Positions 23,688 to 35,100 of a stretch of DNA of 64,000 bases are shown piece by piece. Below the pieces are notes generated by a model that made no database searches, was not told where the DNA came from, and was given only the letters and a program-made list of their open reading frames with translations. Made by a program: the position numbers and the translations under genes. The stretch is taken from contig CM062216.1 of the NCBI GenBank assembly GCA_031216445.1, positions 3,903,501 to 3,967,500 of the forward strand. The letters are read 5' to 3'. Source of the stretch: Lateolabrax maculatus. Its lineage: Eukaryota > Chordata > Actinopteri > Acropomatiformes > Lateolabracidae. Positions within the stretch are counted from its first letter, which is position 1, and each line of letters starts with the position of its first letter.

Positions 23688-25130
23688 ATGACTCCTATTA
23701 AATAAAATGCCATCCCCGATACCATGAAGGTGAATGGAATTTTGTTGTTTGTGATTTGGGTGAACTGAACCTTGTAAAGTCACTTCCCAGACTGATTTGG
23801 ATATGGATTTGGGCAGCCAGCCAGATGCAGATCAATGTAATTTAATTTAGTTGCATAGATGATCTGCAGCAGAATTACTTTGTGTTTTCCTGCATCGTAG
23901 CAAAGCTTGGATGCAGCAGCACCCTCTGATATGCTGTACAGCCACATACACACAGTTTACTTCAGCTTTATTGTAACATTGGCTTTTAAACTGAGTCATG
24001 GCCCTAATTGTGCCCATATGACACCATACAGAGAAATCGATGATGTTCCATTGGTGCTGCTGTTAGCCTACATGATTGAACTGCTGCCATGACCATGTGT
24101 GTGTGAGAGAGAGAACTCTGATTACGCAACCTGGTGTCAAGTTGCTGAGCTTATGTGGAGGGAACTGGACCCCCTAACCATATTTAGGAAGAAAGCAGCT
24201 GAAGCACTGGTTTGTCAGATCCCACAGAGCGACAGGGAGTGGTCTCAGATAAGACAGGCCAAAATCCTCCTGTCTGTTCAAGGAGTTAGTTGAAAATGTC
24301 ACGATAGCTGTGAGGAATTTGGATTACACATGCAAGTAGATACATGAAAGAAGAGCAGGGTACATACAGTGCACACTGTTGGCTTCGCTTCCATTTTGGC
24401 AGGCTCGGCTGTGTTAACAACCGCTGATATGTCCTTGTGTACCCAAGCACATTAATCACCAACCACACAAGTGATTTATATTTTTTATTTATTTCACCAG
24501 CAACTAATGTCCCACTAAACAATCTATTTTTTCATAACTAATTTGCTTCATAAAACATGATATAAAGATGTGATATACAGTACGCTGCACTGTGACCTGA
24601 CAGAATTAATCCTTTGACCTGTCCATGCCGCTGATTAGGTACTGTTGATAAAACAGTGCCAAATTGGATGTACTCTGGTGAACATCCACAAGGTCATCCT
24701 ACTGTGCCTCCATTTTTAAAACAAAGTGATGTGTTTTCATGCATATCTCTCTCTCTCTCTCTCTCTCTCTGCGCCTGCCTGCCTCTGTCCATCCAGGTAC
24801 TGATATCTCGGTTGGAGAGGAGGTAGCCATCAAGTTGGAATGTGTGAAGACCAAACACCCACAGCTCCACATAGAGAGCAAGATCTACAAGATGATGCAG
24901 GGTGGAGGTATTGTATACTCAATAACACACCATGTACACACACACATCCTGCCACTCTGTAAAGTACTGTTGGTGCTGTTATGAACTAAGTACTCCACCT
25001 CAGTATTCACAAGCACTTAAATACAAGCCAGAATCCTTTTTACCCTTGTAAACCATGAGCTGTATAGAAAATGATCAATGACTGGTGCCTTTGACAACCA
25101 GTGTAGAGTTAACTGAAGAACAAGAACTAA

Positions 25131-25166
<36 letters not shown>

Positions 25167-28100
25167 ATGCATTCAGTCCATCTTAAAGAAAGATCTGATT
25201 TGATAGTGCCCCTAATTTCCTCCCTTATCACTATGTAAAATGTTTTAAAACTCGACCAAAGGTGAGCAGTGGTGTGACGTGGAGAAACTGAGAAGTGTCC
25301 TCTGCATGCGGGAGCTCGATACAGTATGTAGGAAAATTCTCTATGATCTATCCTGAACAGGATGCCGGGACTTAGAGTGACAGGGTCTTCCTCTATCTTC
25401 TGAGTCTGGAGGTTAGCGTTGCTGTTGGGCACTAAAACCAAATCAGGGAGTGTATCTTTAAATATTTTGCCTACTCAGCAGTCTGTACAACAGGCTGTAG
25501 AAAACTTTTTTTTTTCCTTCACTGGCTTTCTGATTTCACCCTGGCCCTATCAGCTTTGTTCTGTCTTCATATCAAACGGTGGAAAGGATTGAGCATGTAC
25601 CAGAGACAGTTTGTCTCTGGAAGCGCAACTGCACACACATGCATTTGTATTTTTGTTCCAGCATGGGTGGATTTATCAGGCCATGGTGACTGACCCAGAC
25701 TGTCGGATGTATTTGCGTTTGAATGCATATAAATAGCTCGTGTGTGCGTGTGTGTGCGCGCTGTGCTAGGTGCTGAGCCGCAGCATTTTGTTGCGGTCTG
25801 CCTGTAGAAGGAAATGCCAGATGGCCTCTTTGCCTTGGCAACGTCAGCCAATTACCAACTACTACTAAACCAGCTGGCCTCTGCCTTAACACTCCTCCTG
25901 TGTGTGGGGGCATGGACACTCGGTGCATGATTGAGCCTTGCCACGTTTATTCTTTACAGTAGCATTACACAGGCCTGAATCAGACAACTCTCAAACAATC
26001 TGGGCCGTTATATATGAAGCAGGGTGACATTTTGTTCAGAAATGTGTAAACATTCTATGATTCACGTAACTTTTGCTCTTCATTCTTATGAATAAAGCCA
26101 TTTGTAAACATTAGTACAGCTCCCAAATGATTTCAGAGAGCTGCAGGAATCTCTAGCTGCTGCAGCTACACTCTTTTTTTATATTTTAGATAAAACATAC
26201 AAGGTCTGTAACAGCACACACACACAATACATTTACAACATGAAAAAGTCCATGACATGATGGCTTCAGTATGAATACAATTAAATGTTTGATTCTTCAG
26301 TGCTGACCGCAGTGAATTCTAATCGTTGGAAAATAAAGACTACAGACATGTCTACCCACAATGCCCTCCCTCAAGCATTAATGACATGCGTGCATAAGCA
26401 TTAAGATAAAAAGAGCAGTATGCATTATACTAGCTGAGCAGTTAAATACAGACCATGAATAACAAAATGTAGATACTACATATTTTGGGTCCACCATTGG
26501 GGTTCAATACATAGACGAAGTGAATGTCTTAATCACGACAGGGTGGGCATTAGGGTTGCAACTGAGGATTGTTTTCTATATCAATTGATCTGTCGATTAT
26601 TTTCTCGATTAGTGGATAAATCATTTAGTCTATTACATGTCAAAACGCAGTAATAAAATGTCATATTTTGTCCAACCAACAGTCCAAAACCACAATTATT
26701 CAGTTTACTCTGATCTAAAACAAAAAGAATTGGCAAATTCCCACATTAGAGAAGCTGCAACCAGCAACCAACCAAATCATCCAAATGAAATAGGATTAAA
26801 TGTGAGAACTAAATGTAACCTTTTCCCCTTCTCTTTCCCTTTCCTGCTCCCTCTCCTCCTCTCCTCCAGTGGGTATTCCGACGATAAAGTGGTGCGGAGC
26901 AGAGGGCGACTACAATGTGATGGTGATGGAGCTGCTGGGGCCCAGTCTGGAGGATCTGTTCAACTTCTGCTCTCGGAAGTTCAGCCTCAAGACAGTCCTG
27001 CTGCTGGCTGACCAGATGGTGAGAGCCAAAGAGGAAGAGAAAGAGAAGAAAGGGGAAGGGGAGGGGTGCTAACTGAAAGTTACTGGCCACATGGACTATG
27101 TAGTAGCTAGTTTTGTTGGATATTTAACTTGGGGGGTACTGTTTGTTGTTGTGAAATCAGTGGGCTGGAGCTGCGAGTCTGTTCTTAACTGTCTAGACAA
27201 ATGTGAATGCTGTAAACATGACCATCATTAAGACGATTGGCTGCATCCTCTGTAAACCTACATGACATTTTCACAGCGTTCCAACATGGTACATGATACA
27301 CAGGGCATTAAAGGAATATTTAAACAAGCTCAGAAATAAGCTAACCGTCTGGCTGGCTGTAGTTTCATTTTCACCGTACAGACATGAGAGCGGGATCAAG
27401 CTTCTCATTTAACTCTTGGCAAGAAATGTACTAAATGTACATTCCCAAAATATCAAACTGCCCCTTTAACAGTACTGAAAAGATGTCCTTCAACATTGCC
27501 GTACCACAGAACTCCACCAGCGCTAGAGTGATCCCCCTGTCACCTGCTACCATGCCAACATGTATGCCTGCTAACATCAGGCCCTCTCCATCTCTTCACT
27601 CTAGATCAGCCGCATTGAATATATCCACTCCAAGAACTTCATCCACAGAGACGTGAAGCCCGACAACTTCCTGATGGGGCTGGGCAAGAAGGGCAACCTG
27701 GTCTACATCATCGACTTCGGCCTTGCCAAGAAGTACCGCGACGCCCGCACGCACCAGCACATCCCCTACCGCGAGAACAAGAACCTGACCGGCACCGCCC
27801 GCTACGCCTCCATAAACACACATCTGGGCATCGGTAAGACCGGTCCTCATAACGTCCTCCAAAGCCTGACTTGGGCTGGGAATTGATAGACCCCCTCCTG
27901 GCTGCCGGTCTGACTTTGTCCTCTCTGTGTCTACAGAACAGTCCAGACGGGACGACTTGGAGTCGCTGGGCTACGTCCTCATGTACTTCAACCTGGGTTC
28001 TCTGCCCTGGCAAGGCCTCAAAGCCGCCACCAAGAGGCAGAAGTACGAACGCATCAGTGAGAAGAAAATGTCCACGCCCATTGAGGTCCTTTGCAAAGGC

Positions 28101-29829
28101 TACCCATGTACGTCTAACTGCTCCCTCCCAGCTTTTAATACTGGATGATGTTAACAATCAGACCCTCTTTGCTTATGTGTTCCTATGAATGAACCGCTAT
28201 ATTAGGATGGAAATGCGTGTGTGTGTGTGTGTGTGTGTTTGGTTTGGTTTGTCTTTGTTGAAGCTTTAGTGTAGACCGTGTGTGTGAACTTTCCCCTCCT
28301 TTTCGTCCCCACAGCGGAGTTTGCCACCTACCTGAACTTCTGCCGCTCTCTGCGGTTCGACGACAAGCCCGACTACTCGTACCTCCGCCAGCTCTTCAGG
28401 AACCTCTTCCACAGACAGGGCTTCTCCTACGACTACGTCTTTGACTGGAACATGCTCAAATTTGTAAGTTGTGTTACCGCACTAAGGGGATTTACATCAT
28501 TCTTTGTCCTATCCAGAGTCTGCATGCTGGTCGATTACTGATGGTTGGCTGGATTCAGAAGCCTTTCTTAATACAGAGTACAAACTCAAAAATTTTCGTG
28601 AGTTATAACGAGTCCAACTGGAAAGTTAAAACTCCCAAATACTGGAGGACGCGTACTTTCACTTTGCAACTGGAACTACAGCATTCCTGTTGACTTCAAC
28701 ACAACTGTAAACTTGTCTGACAAGTAAAAAAAAACACTCAACTCAAAAGTCCTCTTACTGTCTTTTTCAGAGCTTTCATCCGCATACAACAACTGTGGAC
28801 CACTTGTGAATTTTGTTCATACTTAAAGGGATAGTTCAGATTTCTTGGAGAGAAGCAGGCAGCTGCACCTGCACGGTCACTAAGCAATGTACAGCAAGAT
28901 CAATATTAATTGTACGCTATATTTAGAATATTTTCAGCGCTTTACCATGTTGTCAGACAGCCCTTTCCGACAGGGAGCTGAAGAGGTTATATCCATCTAT
29001 GCTGTCTTCACAGACTCCTTTTGACAAAAATATTAATTTTACCTCTCAGGACATGGAAGGCGCTGGTCTACTGCTGCCTCGATTTGCTTGTTTGTGTTAT
29101 TGTGTGTAGTTCGGATCCGAACTAACTTGTTAAAACACCAAAGTCACACAAAAACACAAACAAAATAACCGATAGAGGCAGCAGTAGCCCAGCAAACTCC
29201 AGTGTTCTGTGCGGTCAGAGGAGTCTCGTGGCTGTAAAGAGAGCAATATAAAACATCTTCAGTACCCTGTCAGAAAGGGATGTCTGACGGCAGAAATCGG
29301 TGAAAATATTCTAAATATAGCATACACTTTAAATTATAGATTTTTAAAATCTAAAATCTATTTTGCTGCTGACCCTGTCCACAGCAGTACACTGCAGAGC
29401 ATCCGGGTTCAGCTGTCAGCTTCTCTAAACTGAGGTTTGCTGACCGCATTCTACTGCAAGTACTGACAACTATGCATGAAGTACCTCATACCACCCCACT
29501 TCATAAAATCATAACTATCCCTTTAAAAAGAAATTCTACGAGAAAGTTGGTGAATGCAACAAATTCTCCTAAATCACTCCAACGTGCCACATCAGAACAA
29601 ACCTGTTGGTACGAGTGGTTCATTGTCTCGGTATTTTATATTCCAGCTAGAAAGGTGAAGCTTTTGGTAAAGCACTTGGAAGCTTTTTGTTTTCTCTCTC
29701 AAGTCTTTCAAATAGGACTGTTTATCAGTGTATGTGAGTTTGTGCACGGAGCTGACTCAGTAAGAGGCAACTCAGGTTAACCAGTAACTGCTACTCAGTA
29801 GTTAAAATGTGTGTGTGTTTGTGTGTGTT

Positions 29830-29889
<60 letters not shown>

Positions 29890-30375
29890 TCTCTCAGGGT
29901 GCCAACAGGGCCGTGGAGGACGCAGAAAGGGAGCGCCGGGAGCGAGAGGAGAGGCTGAGGCACAGCAGGAATCCCGGAGCCAGAGGCATGGCCGCGGCCT
30001 CAGGAAGAGTCAGGGCAGCTCAGGACGTCGCAGCCCCGTCGCCACTCAACCCCGCCTCACACACAGGTCAGCCCTCGTACACAATTATAACAGGAAAAGC
30101 TCCACTCTTTCTCTGTTTCTAGCCTGGCTGTTATTTTCCATGTGGTTGATTTGTTTCAGACATACATGCAAAGTTACCAAAGCACTCTGTGGCTGTGTAG
30201 ACCACTCGATCGTAATGATTAGACCTGCACCTTTTTGGTCTTTCAGGTATGGAGAAGGAGAGGAAGGTGAGCATGCGTCTTCATCGTGGGGCACCTGTCA
30301 ACATCTCCTCCTCAGACCTGACGGGACGCCAGGACACATCCCGCATGTCCACCTCACAGGTGACACACACCCCCC

Positions 30376-30456
<81 letters not shown>

Positions 30457-31640
30457 GACATAAATGTACGAAATCTAACATAGATATAAGATATGAGACT
30501 CATTCAGTGGGTAATGGGAATTAAACAGAACAAAGGGAGGACGGCAGGAAACTGCGTAACAAAGTTTGACACAACTTCAAAAAAAGGAACCATATATCAC
30601 AAGAGAACACAGTCAGTATCAGCATGTACAGATCTGTTTCAGGCAGTGCTAAAGGACAAACATTTGGTGCAAGTCAAAAGGGGAAGTGCTTTGTTTGTTC
30701 CCCTTTTTTGCATTTTGCATTTTACATTGATACTGAATCACTATCATGAAGCAGTAGTTTTGTAACAGCAGAACTTTGACAGTTGAGATGAGGGTAAATA
30801 AGCTGTTATGTGCTTTTGGATTTAGTTTGAAGATCTGAACAGAGGAGCTGACAACAACCCGGCAGCCTCTGCTGTTCATTAGCTTCATTGGGTCCTTTGT
30901 TCTTTTCCCTCTTGTAGAGCTAGTGCTCCCCCAGGAGGTCAAAGGGTGCAACAGCCAGCCAAAGTCTAAAATGATGTTTATTTTAGTTGAACTACAGCCA
31001 ACAGCTATAGTTCAACTAACCAGGAAGACATTAAGTAAACCAGACCGTCACTGGTATTGTAACTGAGGTGCCTCCCTGTCCATTTAAAGCAGTGAGTTAC
31101 TTTCACGTTAAAGGGTCGCCCCAATTTTTTTTTTAAATATATTAAAAAAGCGACATCCAGGTTACTCAGATTAATCCACACACATCACCTTCAACACTTT
31201 TCATAAGGACTATTTATTCATTAGAAACTGGTTCAGATGAAAACTGTCCCCTCAATTAAAACCAAGATTAACACTGAAGGATTTTGGGGACTTGATTTTT
31301 ATTTTATAGTTTGACAGTATGGTGAGACAGGAAACCAGGAAATATTATCTTGCACATACCTCCTTCACATATTTGAAAAATGTTTCCATTACTTAACCTC
31401 ATGGGTGTGGACTTACAAGGCATGACACACTATGTATTGAAGTCTCAAATCTGACTTCAGTCCAAGTCATGTGACCCGAGTGTGGTTGATACAATAAGGA
31501 AGTGATTGTGCGTATGATTGATTAAGTTATGTACTCTTCAACGCTAGTTGGCACTGATGATGTTGTTATTTTTCATGTGTCTTCTGCAGGCTCTGTCCCG
31601 GGTCACACCCAGCGGCCTCCAGTCTGCAGCTCCACGGTGA
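17691..31640 (+). CDS. csnk1d: Casein kinase 1 isoform delta (CSNK1D)
   Basis: A Ser/Thr kinase of the CK1 family, known for phosphorylating PER clock proteins and acting in Wnt and DNA-damage signalling. Nine coding exons join in phase: 17691-17766, 24797-24907, 26870-27018, 27605-27833, 27937-28107, 28315-28463, 29898-30066, 30247-30359, 31590-31640, giving 405 residues (human isoform 1 is 415). Visible motifs are the glycine loop [15 protein letters not shown] (Lys38), HRDVKPDNF (Asp128) and DFGLAKKY (Asp149), the CK1 nuclear-localisation-like KRQKYE, then a Ser/Arg-rich regulatory tail. The tail ends [15 protein letters not shown], matching the delta rather than epsilon paralogue. An insert of about 10 residues before GMEKERK in human is absent here. 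Intron 1 is 7 kb, and GT/CA microsatellites abut exons 7 and 8. Its neighbour slc16a3 agrees with the CSNK1D locus of other vertebrates. Confidence 0.96.
18120..18335 (+). repeat. G-rich minisatellite in csnk1d intron 1
   Basis: Repeated units of GGGGACGGGGACGGTGACCG type and CCGTGGTCCGGGGACAGG recur for about 210 bases, roughly 430-640 bases after the start codon. Many runs of four or five G occur on the plus strand, so G-quadruplex formation is plausible. Confidence 0.75.
23057..23092 (+). repeat. (GATT)9 microsatellite
   Basis: Nine perfect GATT units in csnk1d intron 1. Confidence 0.95.
23380..23600 (-). repeat. Dispersed fish repeat, minus orientation
   Basis: The reverse complement reads TTAATCAATTAAGGGTTTTG, then CACAAAATAGTGAAAAATGC, then ACATTTGAGAAGCTGAAACC. 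It is the same family as the plus-strand copy at 26535-26790 (CGATTATTTTCTCGATTAGT, GAGAAGCTGCAACCAG). Confidence 0.6.
23660..23687 (+). repeat. (GTA)n microsatellite
   Basis: About nine GTA units in csnk1d intron 1. Confidence 0.9.
24746..24770 (+). repeat. (TC)n tract before csnk1d exon 2
   Basis: A perfect TC run 27 bases upstream of the exon 2 acceptor. It extends the polypyrimidine tract. Confidence 0.9.
25132..25162 (+). repeat. (TG)n microsatellite
   Basis: About 15 TG units in csnk1d intron 2. Confidence 0.9.
26535..26790 (+). repeat. Dispersed fish repeat, plus orientation
   Basis: Starts AGGGTTGCAACTGAGGATTG, then CGATTATTTTCTCGATTAGT, then TTTGTCCAACCAACAGTCCA and GAGAAGCTGCAACCAG. 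It is a degenerate copy of a very common teleost dispersed element in csnk1d intron 2; a second copy in opposite orientation sits at 23380-23600. Confidence 0.65.
27308..27469. mobile_element. Degenerate TTAA-ended MITE copy in csnk1d intron 3
   Basis: Begins TTAAAGGAATATTTAAACAA and ends TCAAACTGCCCCTTTAA. An internal CATTTAACTCTTGGCAAGAA segment is the complement of the family's TTTCTTGCCCAGAGTTAG segment seen at 7883-7990. The left arm is more decayed. Confidence 0.55.
28216..28238 (+). repeat. (GT)n microsatellite
   Basis: About 11 GT units in csnk1d intron 5, 77 bases before exon 6. Confidence 0.9.
28823..29526. mobile_element. 704-bp foldback (long-inverted-repeat) element
   Basis: TTAAAGGGATAGTTCAGATT at the left end and ATAACTATCCCTTTAA at the right end are inverted copies. 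The complementarity continues inward: GTCAGACAGCCCTTTCCGAC on the left faces GTCAGAAAGGGATGTCTGAC on the right, TATATTTAGAATATTTTC faces GAAAATATTCTAAATATA, and CTACTGCTGCCTCGATT faces ATAGAGGCAGCAGTAG. The arms of about 280-380 bp meet around 29105-29145. No transposase ORF is present, so it is a nonautonomous element. The TTAA at each end suggests piggyBac-type insertion. It lies in csnk1d intron 6. Confidence 0.8.
29808..29888 (+). repeat. (GT)n microsatellite against csnk1d exon 7 acceptor
   Basis: About 80 bases of GT with a few T interruptions, then TCTCTCTCAG and exon 7. The GT run occupies the position where branch point and polypyrimidine tract are expected. Confidence 0.95.
30360..30447 (+). 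repeat. (AC)n microsatellite starting at csnk1d exon 8 donor
   Basis: The exon 8 donor GTGACACACA runs straight into C8 and about 35 AC units. Confidence 0.95.
30983..31019. repeat. Short hairpin in csnk1d intron 8
   Basis: TTAGTTGAACTA and its exact complement TAGTTCAACTAA form 12-bp arms around a 13-base loop. Confidence 0.7.
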
Positions 31641-31699
31641 AACCCTCCCATCCACCCGTGCACCATGGAGGCCTCAACATGCACAACCTGCAGCGCACG

Positions 31700-31737
31700 G
31701 ACACACACACGCACGCACGCACACACACACACACACG

Positions 31738-31768
<31 letters not shown>

Positions 31769-31771
31769 ACA
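31700..31771 (+). repeat. (CA)n microsatellite after csnk1d stop
   Basis: Imperfect CA/CG dinucleotide run within the likely 3' UTR. Confidence 0.9.
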
Positions 31772-34415
31772 GGACTCTCAATTGATACAGAGGACTACCA
31801 ACCAATGTGCAAGAGTCTGGCTGCGCTCTTGTTCACTTGACAGAGGAAGAGGTGCACAACCAGGGGTGTGTGTATGTGTGTGAGAGAAAGAGAGAGGCGG
31901 GTGGAATACAGTTTGGTTGCCTTAACCACCCTGGCAAAGTAGCAGCCACAGCCTCCCCTCTTCTTCTCCTTTGGAAGATGTGGAAACACTCCCCCCTCCC
32001 CCTCCTCAATGTTGATTAAGCCATGGATTCACTTCTTTTCTTTTTTTTACTTTGGTTTTACTTATTTTTGTTCTTTAGCATTAAACCTTCTCTTACACCA
32101 GCTCGACTGGTCAGACTTTGCAAGCGTTTGAAAATGGAGAATGACGAGTCTGTTAACCGTTGAAAAAATGTGTGAGACTTTTTTGATTCTGAAAGACACG
32201 TGATCCATCATGGCAGTGTTAAAGGACAGTGCCTAAACTCTATTTTGTGTGCTGAAAGAGTCCTTTTCCCTTTTCTGTAGGTTTTTAGGTTTAAATGTAA
32301 AGGTGGGATAGCCCCTTTGTTTTAACAATGGGACAAAAGGCCTTTTAATGTTGTATTTTCAAAGGCAACCCCATTATTGTTTTTTATTGTTTCTTGTCCT
32401 CCTCAGGTGCGGTGGAACCAGGATGTTATAGTAAATCCAAAAACACTCAGCACATTTTCAGTCTGTTTTCGGGTTGTGACTGCAGTGAAAGCTGTGAATG
32501 GAACAGTGAACTATTTGGGAGGTCGCTCTGTCCACATAGAATGGATGATATGTTGTTTTTAACCCGGTGCATAGTAATGTGGTTTTGTGTGTGTTTGTGT
32601 GGTTCTGTCGTAGGCTTATACAAGCTCAAAAGGGTGGGGATGTTGAGGGGTCATTTTTAATTTTTTTTTTTTTTTAGTTTTTTGTTTTTTTTAGTTTTTA
32701 ACTCTTTTGCCTCTTAAACATCACTTAAGGCCATTTAACTGTCTGCTTCCATTTTTTGGCAAAGTACAGTTTTTCAAGCATACCTTTGTCCATTTTCTAC
32801 CTTGACCTCGTTAAACGCTCATTGTCCGTCTTACTGATGGATGTTGGCCAACAGTTGCTTGTCTGGATGTGCCTCTCCAATACTATCCTAGCAGACAATA
32901 CACAATTTAACATCCCAGGGGCTTAAATAATGTCTTTTCCAATGTAATAATACTTCCTGCTATTTAGTTTTTCCCAATTTGCGTTTCACTACTTTACAGG
33001 AGCGGGTAAATCCACGGCCAAGGCAGCATCCAAACTCTACAGCAAAGGCATAATACTGGTTATTTTTTTTGTCAATTTGCTGGATTATATTGGAGAAATG
33101 CATCCTAGTAAGCCAGAGAAACAGAATTGGGCAATGTCCTGATCCAAATAATTTAATATTGAGAATGCTCCATTACATTATGTGTCATTACATGGTTGCA
33201 CAGTGCACAACTGAACTACTTGATATTTATTAAAGCTGGTCAGTTTAGGTGAGGTGTCTTTGTTATCTGATAAAATTAAAGGCACATTTCCCTAATTTTA
33301 CACATCAGGGTCAGTTTATCAGTCATGGTGAGTTCTACTCCACCTGTGAGAACAGCTGCAGAACATCTTCTGTAGCTCTGGAAAGGATACAATACTAAAC
33401 TGCTGAAGTGTTCCTAATTCCACTTTACAGACTATATTGATTTATTGTGAATTATAAAAACAGATCGCATAGAGGGAGCACAATAAGGTCAGAGATACAA
33501 CGGACTAAATTAATTCATCAGAGTTAATGTAACCAATACAATTAAACCATGTTTTGATCAGCTCCGATACTGATCTTTTTAGAATAACTTGTGACCTCAG
33601 ACAAGCAATGTTGGATTCCAGGTAGAAAATGGAGCGGCGTGCTGTAACATCGGGTCAAATGGAAGTGCAGAGGTTTTGGAGAGCTATGGACTGAGTTCTT
33701 GTCTTAAGAAAGGAGGTCACAGCTGAGTCCCAGCGGTACTGGAGCTACGGACCTCGTGTGTCTCTATTTTCGGTGACTCGTCCTTCCATCAAGAGCAGAT
33801 TTGATCCAAGCGGTCAGCTGAACTGACCAATGAATCCTGCAGATTTTGAAGTAGAAAATTCTCTATGTGGTAGACTGGTTGCAACGTATTGTAGGCCATT
33901 TTCTCTAGATTAAAGGGGGACGGGGTTGTAGTGGTAATTTGTACATGTTTGATCTGTTGTTGTGTATAGGATGTGCCTACTCTGTCGTCGTTGGATGATG
34001 ACGATAGTGTATGGACGGACTGGGAATGCCTCACTCCATTAGAGTTCCTGCTAAGGCAATTTTTTTTTTTTTTTTTTTTAAATATACTTCACCTGTGGGC
34101 TTGAAAAACAAACAAAAAAGGTGATGGATTAACTTGTTTGTCTCACTGATGATGGCTATGATAAATGCAAGTACACTTTACATGGGAGAATAGGTTCTTT
34201 CAGTCTGTCATGTCTGCTTCTCTCGGTTATTTCTTTTTTTTTTTTGTCACCTCCTGTCCAATTTTGCTTTTAACTGTGCAGTGGAGATGGTTGCTCATGT
34301 CCCACAATGCATCTCTTACTGTGGATTCATGGGAAATCTTTCTCTCCACTCCCACCTTCAAGACTTTTGCTCCTCATTTGTAATGCCACTGTATTTGTGT
34401 ATTTTAAATTGTGTA

Positions 34416-34421
34416 AATAAA
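34416..34421 (+). terminator. csnk1d polyadenylation signal candidate
   Basis: AATAAA in GTAAATAAATTAATAAGT, followed by a TG/T-rich stretch (TATATGTTGCTTTTTATTG). It is the best candidate for the distal csnk1d cleavage site. Confidence 0.45.
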
Positions 34422-34799
34422 TTAATAAGTACTTGTATATGTTGCTTTTTATTGAGTGGACTGGCTGAAATGAAAAGGTGTGACTGTAAATGAGAGATTT
34501 CTTGGGTGGGTTTGCATATTTTCTTTTCAATGTTTCTGAGGGTGGCACAAGAGTCAGCAAATTCATTAGAAATCATCCTCTGGGGACCAGAAATATTCAT
34601 GCGAAAATTTATAATACCATTTTTCTGGACTAGAGTTTGTTAAACATAATCCTTAGGTCTCTGATCTAAAGGAAACAAATCCTGATTCCAGGTTCTGTAC
34701 GGGCTTGTTGTCTTTTTAACTATGCTCGCAGCATAACTCAAAGAATGTCACTGCAAGTTGGTTGGTCCACCATTTTGATCCAGATTAAAATATTTATAA

Positions 34800-35100
34800 T
34801 CATTATCTACCAGTAGTTATTTGGTAGGTTTTTTTTTTTTACCAACACAGACAGTTTGATAAACTGCTTAACTGTCTCTTTGTGAATTGGGATGACGCTG
34901 ATTTCACTGTACAAAAGGGAGACTGATATCAGCAACAGTGTTAATGCCTGAAGTTCACACATAAAAACACCTCCAGATGAATGCTGATGTGCTGGGTGTG
35001 TGCATAGCCAGCTGTTTGCTAACACGTTCACATAACATCTTTATAAGGTGATGATGTGTACATCAGTGTTATGTTTAAAGCCTGTTCTGCTGCCCCAATT
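34800..35100 (+). repeat. Dispersed repeat with CTGCTGCCCC end
   Basis: Shares ATAAGGTGATGATGTGTACA and GCCTGTTCTGCTGCCCCAAT with the copy at 44730-45305 (ATAAGGTGATAATCTGTTGA, GGTTCTGCTGCCCCCAAGCG). It is a degenerate member of the same family. Confidence 0.5.

Larger units (their letters stand above)
17767..24796 (+). other. csnk1d intron 1
   Basis: This 7 kb intron contains a G-rich minisatellite (18120-18330), (GATT)n, (GTA)n and (TC)n tracts and an inverted copy of a dispersed repeat (23380-23600). Stretches near 22340-22950 look repeat-derived but could not be delimited. Short ORFs in it show no family similarity. Confidence 0.6.
31641..34440 (+). other. csnk1d 3' UTR (probable)
   Basis: After the stop codon there is no coding exon until slc16a3. 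A (CA)n block with CG interruptions lies 60 bases after the stop (31700-31771). The first strong AATAAA in a plausible context is at 34416, which would give a 3' UTR of about 2.8 kb. T-rich stretches (32660-32700, 34060-34080) resemble AU/U-rich UTR sequence. Confidence 0.5.

Noticed and set aside
29807..30481. Long ORFs made of CVCV or HTHT runs
   Set aside because: They are translations of GT/CA microsatellites on either strand, not proteins. The same applies near 31544-31883, 53186-53411, 54016-54314, 54817-55195 and 60248-60487.
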